NCBI RefSeq assembly: GCF_000820145.1
Contig: NZ_CDBW01000036.1
Coordinates: 1-64,000 of the forward strand
DNA from: Aeromonas sobria
Lineage (GTDB): Bacteria; Pseudomonadota; Gammaproteobacteria; Enterobacterales; Aeromonadaceae
Reading direction: 5' to 3'
DNA: 64,000 nt
The position numbers were made by a program, and so were the translations under genes. A model generated the notes under the pieces. The model made no database searches, was not told the origin of the DNA, and was given only the letters and a program-made list of their open reading frames with translations. The stretch's first letter is position 1, and each line of letters opens with the position of its first letter. Positions 61,874 to 64,000 of the stretch are shown here, piece after piece.

Positions 61874-62914
61874 TCAGAAGCGGGCGAAAAAGTCGGCCAT
61901 CGCGGTCAGGGCGGGCTGGCGCTTGTCATCGGATTCGATAAACAGCTCGTGCCAGGCTCCCTCGATCCGCAGCGGTTTGCCCCCTTCGCATTTGGCAATA
62001 GTGCAGAAGCGATCCTGCGCGGCATTGTCCACCACGCTGTCGTTGCCAGCCTGCAGTACCAGCAGCGGCGTCTTGATGGCACCCGCATCGGCGATGGCGG
62101 CATCGGCACCGGTGAGCCCCTGATAAATCCAGTGCGCGGTGGCGCCCCCCAACTTGATCTGCGGGTGCTGCTCGTAGATTTGGCGGAAGGCCTGATAGCG
62201 GGACTGGCTGTGAGTCAGCTCGTTATCGGCAAAGCCGTGATCCTGATAGGCACCCTGACCGGGGCCGTAGGGGGGCTCGCCGATCCAGCCGCCGACCGTG
62301 CCTATGGTGCTCGCCAAGCCCTGGGCCAGCCACTTGGGCAGACCGCCGAGATTGATGCCCAGCATGGGGGAGGAGAGCACGGCCGCCTTGATATCATCGG
62401 GCCAGCGTTCCAGATAGCGGGCCGAGATGGCACCGCCCATGGAGTGGGCCAGCAGGAACAGCTTGACGGGCTGGTCCGCCATGATTATCTGGTCGTGAAA
62501 CTGCTTGAGATCGAGCACATAATCGTCGAAATGGTCGACATATCCCTTCTGTGGGTCATCCAGCATCCGGTCGGACATCCCCTGACCGCGATGGTCGATG
62601 AGATAGAGGCTGTAGCCCTGACGCCAGAGATCCCACGCCAACTCCTGATACTTGAGGTAGCTTTCGACCCGGCCATTGACGATCAGGATGGCGCGATCGA
62701 CCTTGGCTTGCCGCAGCGCGGCATAGCGGATGGTCACCCCATCCTTGCCCTTGAACTCCCCTTCAACCGCATGCTGGCGCCAGAAGTCGGGCAGGGTTTG
62801 CTGGTAGAGGGTAGGCACATCGGCTTCGCTGGTGAGCGAATAGGTATTGGTCACGGCAAGGGCTCCGGCAGAAAACAGGGTCAGGGCCAACAGGGAAAGA
62901 GAGAGGGGTTTCAT
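61874..62914 (-). CDS. Exported alpha/beta hydrolase, lysophospholipase (PldB-like)
   Basis: A 346-residue hydrolase with a signal peptide MKPLSLSLLALTLFSAGALA. The nucleophile is Ser in LLAHSMGGAISARY, YLIDHRGQGMSDR is the lysophospholipase family box, and the late Asp/His (AGNDSVVD, EGAWHELF) complete the triad. The long frame to 63016 is not used; the start overlaps the CatB-type gene stop as ATGA. It likely acts on lysophospholipids or monoacylglycerols in the periplasm. Confidence 0.88.
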   Translation of the reverse strand: MKPLSLSLLALTLFSAGALAVTNTYSLTSEADVPTLYQQTLPDFWRQHAVEGEFKGKDGVTIRYAALRQAKVDRAILIVNGRVESYLKYQELAWDLWRQGYSLYLIDHRGQGMSDRMLDDPQKGYVDHFDDYVLDLKQFHDQIIMADQPVKLFLLAHSMGGAISARYLERWPDDIKAAVLSSPMLGINLGGLPKWLAQGLASTIGTVGGWIGEPPYGPGQGAYQDHGFADNELTHSQSRYQAFRQIYEQHPQIKLGGATAHWIYQGLTGADAAIADAGAIKTPLLVLQAGNDSVVDNAAQDRFCTIAKCEGGKPLRIEGAWHELFIESDDKRQPALTAMADFFARF

Positions 62915-63573
62915 CGGGCACACTCCTGTTGCCAATGGTGATAAAGGGCAGCGATATCCCCCGAGCAGAGCAGCGCCATGCTGGCTTGCAGGCGGGGTAG
63001 GGGCCAGTCCCACCACTGCATCTCTTGCAGCATGATTATCTGCTCATCGCTGAAGCGACGGCGGATCGGTTGGGCCGGGTTGCCGCCCATGATGGTGTAA
63101 GGAGCCACATCCTTGGTCACCACGGCGCGGGTGGCGATGACGGCGCCATCACCTATGGTGATGCCGGGCATGATCATCGCTTCCGAGCCGATCCAGACAT
63201 CGTTGCCAATCCGGGTGTCTCCCTTGCGCAGAAAGCCGCTGCGAGCCCCTTCGCCAAAGGTGTCGGGGTTGAACGGGAAGGTGGAGACCCAATCCAGCCG
63301 ATGGCCCTGATTGCCTGCCAGCATGAAGGTAGCCCCCGAGCCGATGGAGCAGAACTTGCCGATGATCAGCCGATCCACCTCGCCCCAGAGGCCGCTCTCC
63401 CAGGTTTCGTGGGTCGAGCCATCGCCGAGCAGGTAGCGGACGCAGTGATCCTCGAACGGCTTGCCGTGGTAGTAGCCGGAGTAGTAGCTGTAGTCGCCGG
63501 CCTCTATGTTCGGGTTGGTCAGGTGATCCCGGATGATTTGCGATTCCAGCCAGCTGCCAAAAGGGTTCTCCAT
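62911..63573 (-). CDS. CatB-type xenobiotic/O-acetyltransferase
   Basis: A 220-residue left-handed beta-helix acetyltransferase. The family box MLAGNQGHRLDWVSTFPF carries the likely catalytic His, and hexapeptide repeats (IGNDVWIGSEAMIMPGITIG) follow. It resembles group-B chloramphenicol acetyltransferases, but many such chromosomal genes have other substrates, so resistance is not claimed. AGGAGGAG precedes the ATG. The start overlaps the trmH stop (TGATG). Confidence 0.88.
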   Translation of the reverse strand: MENPFGSWLESQIIRDHLTNPNIEAGDYSYYSGYYHGKPFEDHCVRYLLGDGSTHETWESGLWGEVDRLIIGKFCSIGSGATFMLAGNQGHRLDWVSTFPFNPDTFGEGARSGFLRKGDTRIGNDVWIGSEAMIMPGITIGDGAVIATRAVVTKDVAPYTIMGGNPAQPIRRRFSDEQIIMLQEMQWWDWPLPRLQASMALLCSGDIAALYHHWQQECAR

Positions 63574-64000
63574 CACTCCTCCTGCTGATCGTCCTGCTCG
63601 CTCTGCTGCGCCCAACCTTTGCGGGTCAGTTGCATCCGTTGCCACCACTCTTCGTCCGCCAGAATTTCACCGGCCGGGCCGAGTTGGGGGTAGGGCATCT
63701 CTTTCTCTTTGCAGAGCTGGGCATAGATGGGGTAACCCCCCTCGAACAGTATGCTGTTCTGCTCCTCCAGAGTGAGCGGGCAGCCGCGCTGATAGCAACC
63801 GGCCAGCTCGCGCTGGCGCTGCGCTTCGTAGAGGATGGCGGCAGCAGCCACCGAGACGTTGAGGGACTGCACCATACCGACCATGGGGATGACGATATGG
63901 TGATCGGCCAGCGCCAGCGCCTCTTCACCTATGCCGTGCTTCTCTTGACCCACCAGAATGGCGGTCGGTTTGGTGTAGTCGATGGCGCGAAAGTCGACCG
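63573..64000 (-). CDS. trmH: tRNA (guanosine-18-2'-O)-methyltransferase TrmH, 5' end beyond the window
   Basis: The C-terminal part of a SpoU-family methyltransferase. VGQEKHGIGEEAL and IPMVGMVQSLNVSVAAAAILYEAQRQRE are the SAM-binding knot motifs. The frame stays open to the window edge, reading FRAIDYTKPTAILVGQEK, so the start lies outside. The acidic Gln/Glu-rich tail ends EDDQQEE. Its stop overlaps the acetyltransferase start. Confidence 0.93.
   Translation of the reverse strand, partial: VDFRAIDYTKPTAILVGQEKHGIGEEALALADHHIVIPMVGMVQSLNVSVAAAAILYEAQRQRELAGCYQRGCPLTLEEQNSILFEGGYPIYAQLCKEKEMPYPQLGPAGEILADEEWWQRMQLTRKGWAQQSEQDDQQEE

Noticed and set aside
62911-63573. Calling the CatB-type gene a chloramphenicol resistance gene
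   Set aside because: Chromosomal members of this family often have other substrates; sequence alone does not show resistance.

Overview
The window looks like the origin region of an Aeromonas chromosome (Gammaproteobacteria, Aeromonadales). The evidence is high GC content, protein sequences that read as Aeromonas or Vibrio-like enterobacterial orthologues, the gene order atpIBEFHAGDC / parAB / rsmG / mnmG / oriC / mioC, and the nearby block mnmE-yidC-yidD-rnpA-rpmH ... dnaA-dnaN-recF-gyrB. I saw no prophage, insertion sequence, CRISPR array or rRNA. The species cannot be fixed from this sequence alone.

Layout. From 0.1 to 3 kb are creD (with an exact TTCAC-N6-TTCAC tag in front) and glmU. 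From 3 to 10 kb is the complete nine-gene F1Fo ATP synthase operon on the minus strand, with a good sigma-70 promoter before atpI. From 10.1 to 14.4 kb are parB, parA, rsmG and mnmG. From 14.4 to 14.9 kb is oriC, with DnaA boxes, an AT-rich unwinding region and about 16 GATC sites. mioC follows. From 15.7 to 23.3 kb is a plus-strand iron-siderophore cluster: a FhuA/FoxA-type receptor, a PvdE-like ABC exporter and fhuC/D/B-like importer genes. It lies between mioC and mnmE, which are neighbours in Vibrio as I recall. From 23.3 to 27.2 kb are mnmE, yidC, yidD, rnpA and rpmH. From 27.4 to 29.6 kb is a polar amino-acid ABC importer. From 29.9 to 36 kb are dnaA, dnaN, recF and gyrB.

From 36 to 43 kb is a more variable stretch: a GlxA-type regulator, a metallo-hydrolase, twin small heat-shock genes each with a ROSE-like RNA thermometer, avtA, a small exported protein, and an AraC regulator divergent from an MFS exporter. 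From 43 to 51 kb is the K+ uptake operon kdpFABC with kdpDE. From 51 to 59.6 kb are gor, a histidine kinase, and a TetR-controlled RND efflux pump. From 59.8 to 60.2 kb is the tRNA operon Arg-His-Leu-Pro. The window ends with a ricin-lectin lipoprotein, a HAD phosphatase, a lysophospholipase, a CatB-type acetyltransferase and a 5'-truncated trmH.

How it fits together. oriC, ParA/ParB and four parS-like sites (33.5, 36.1, 40.5 and 43.0 kb) form the chromosome replication and segregation centre. The least ordinary structure is a set of three short duplications of gene ends or starts, at dnaA/dnaN, kdpA/kdpB and the start of kdpD. Each leaves a 15-22 residue micro-ORF whose start or stop couples closely to the neighbouring gene. 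Two are clear at the nucleotide level and the kdpA/kdpB case is suggestive.
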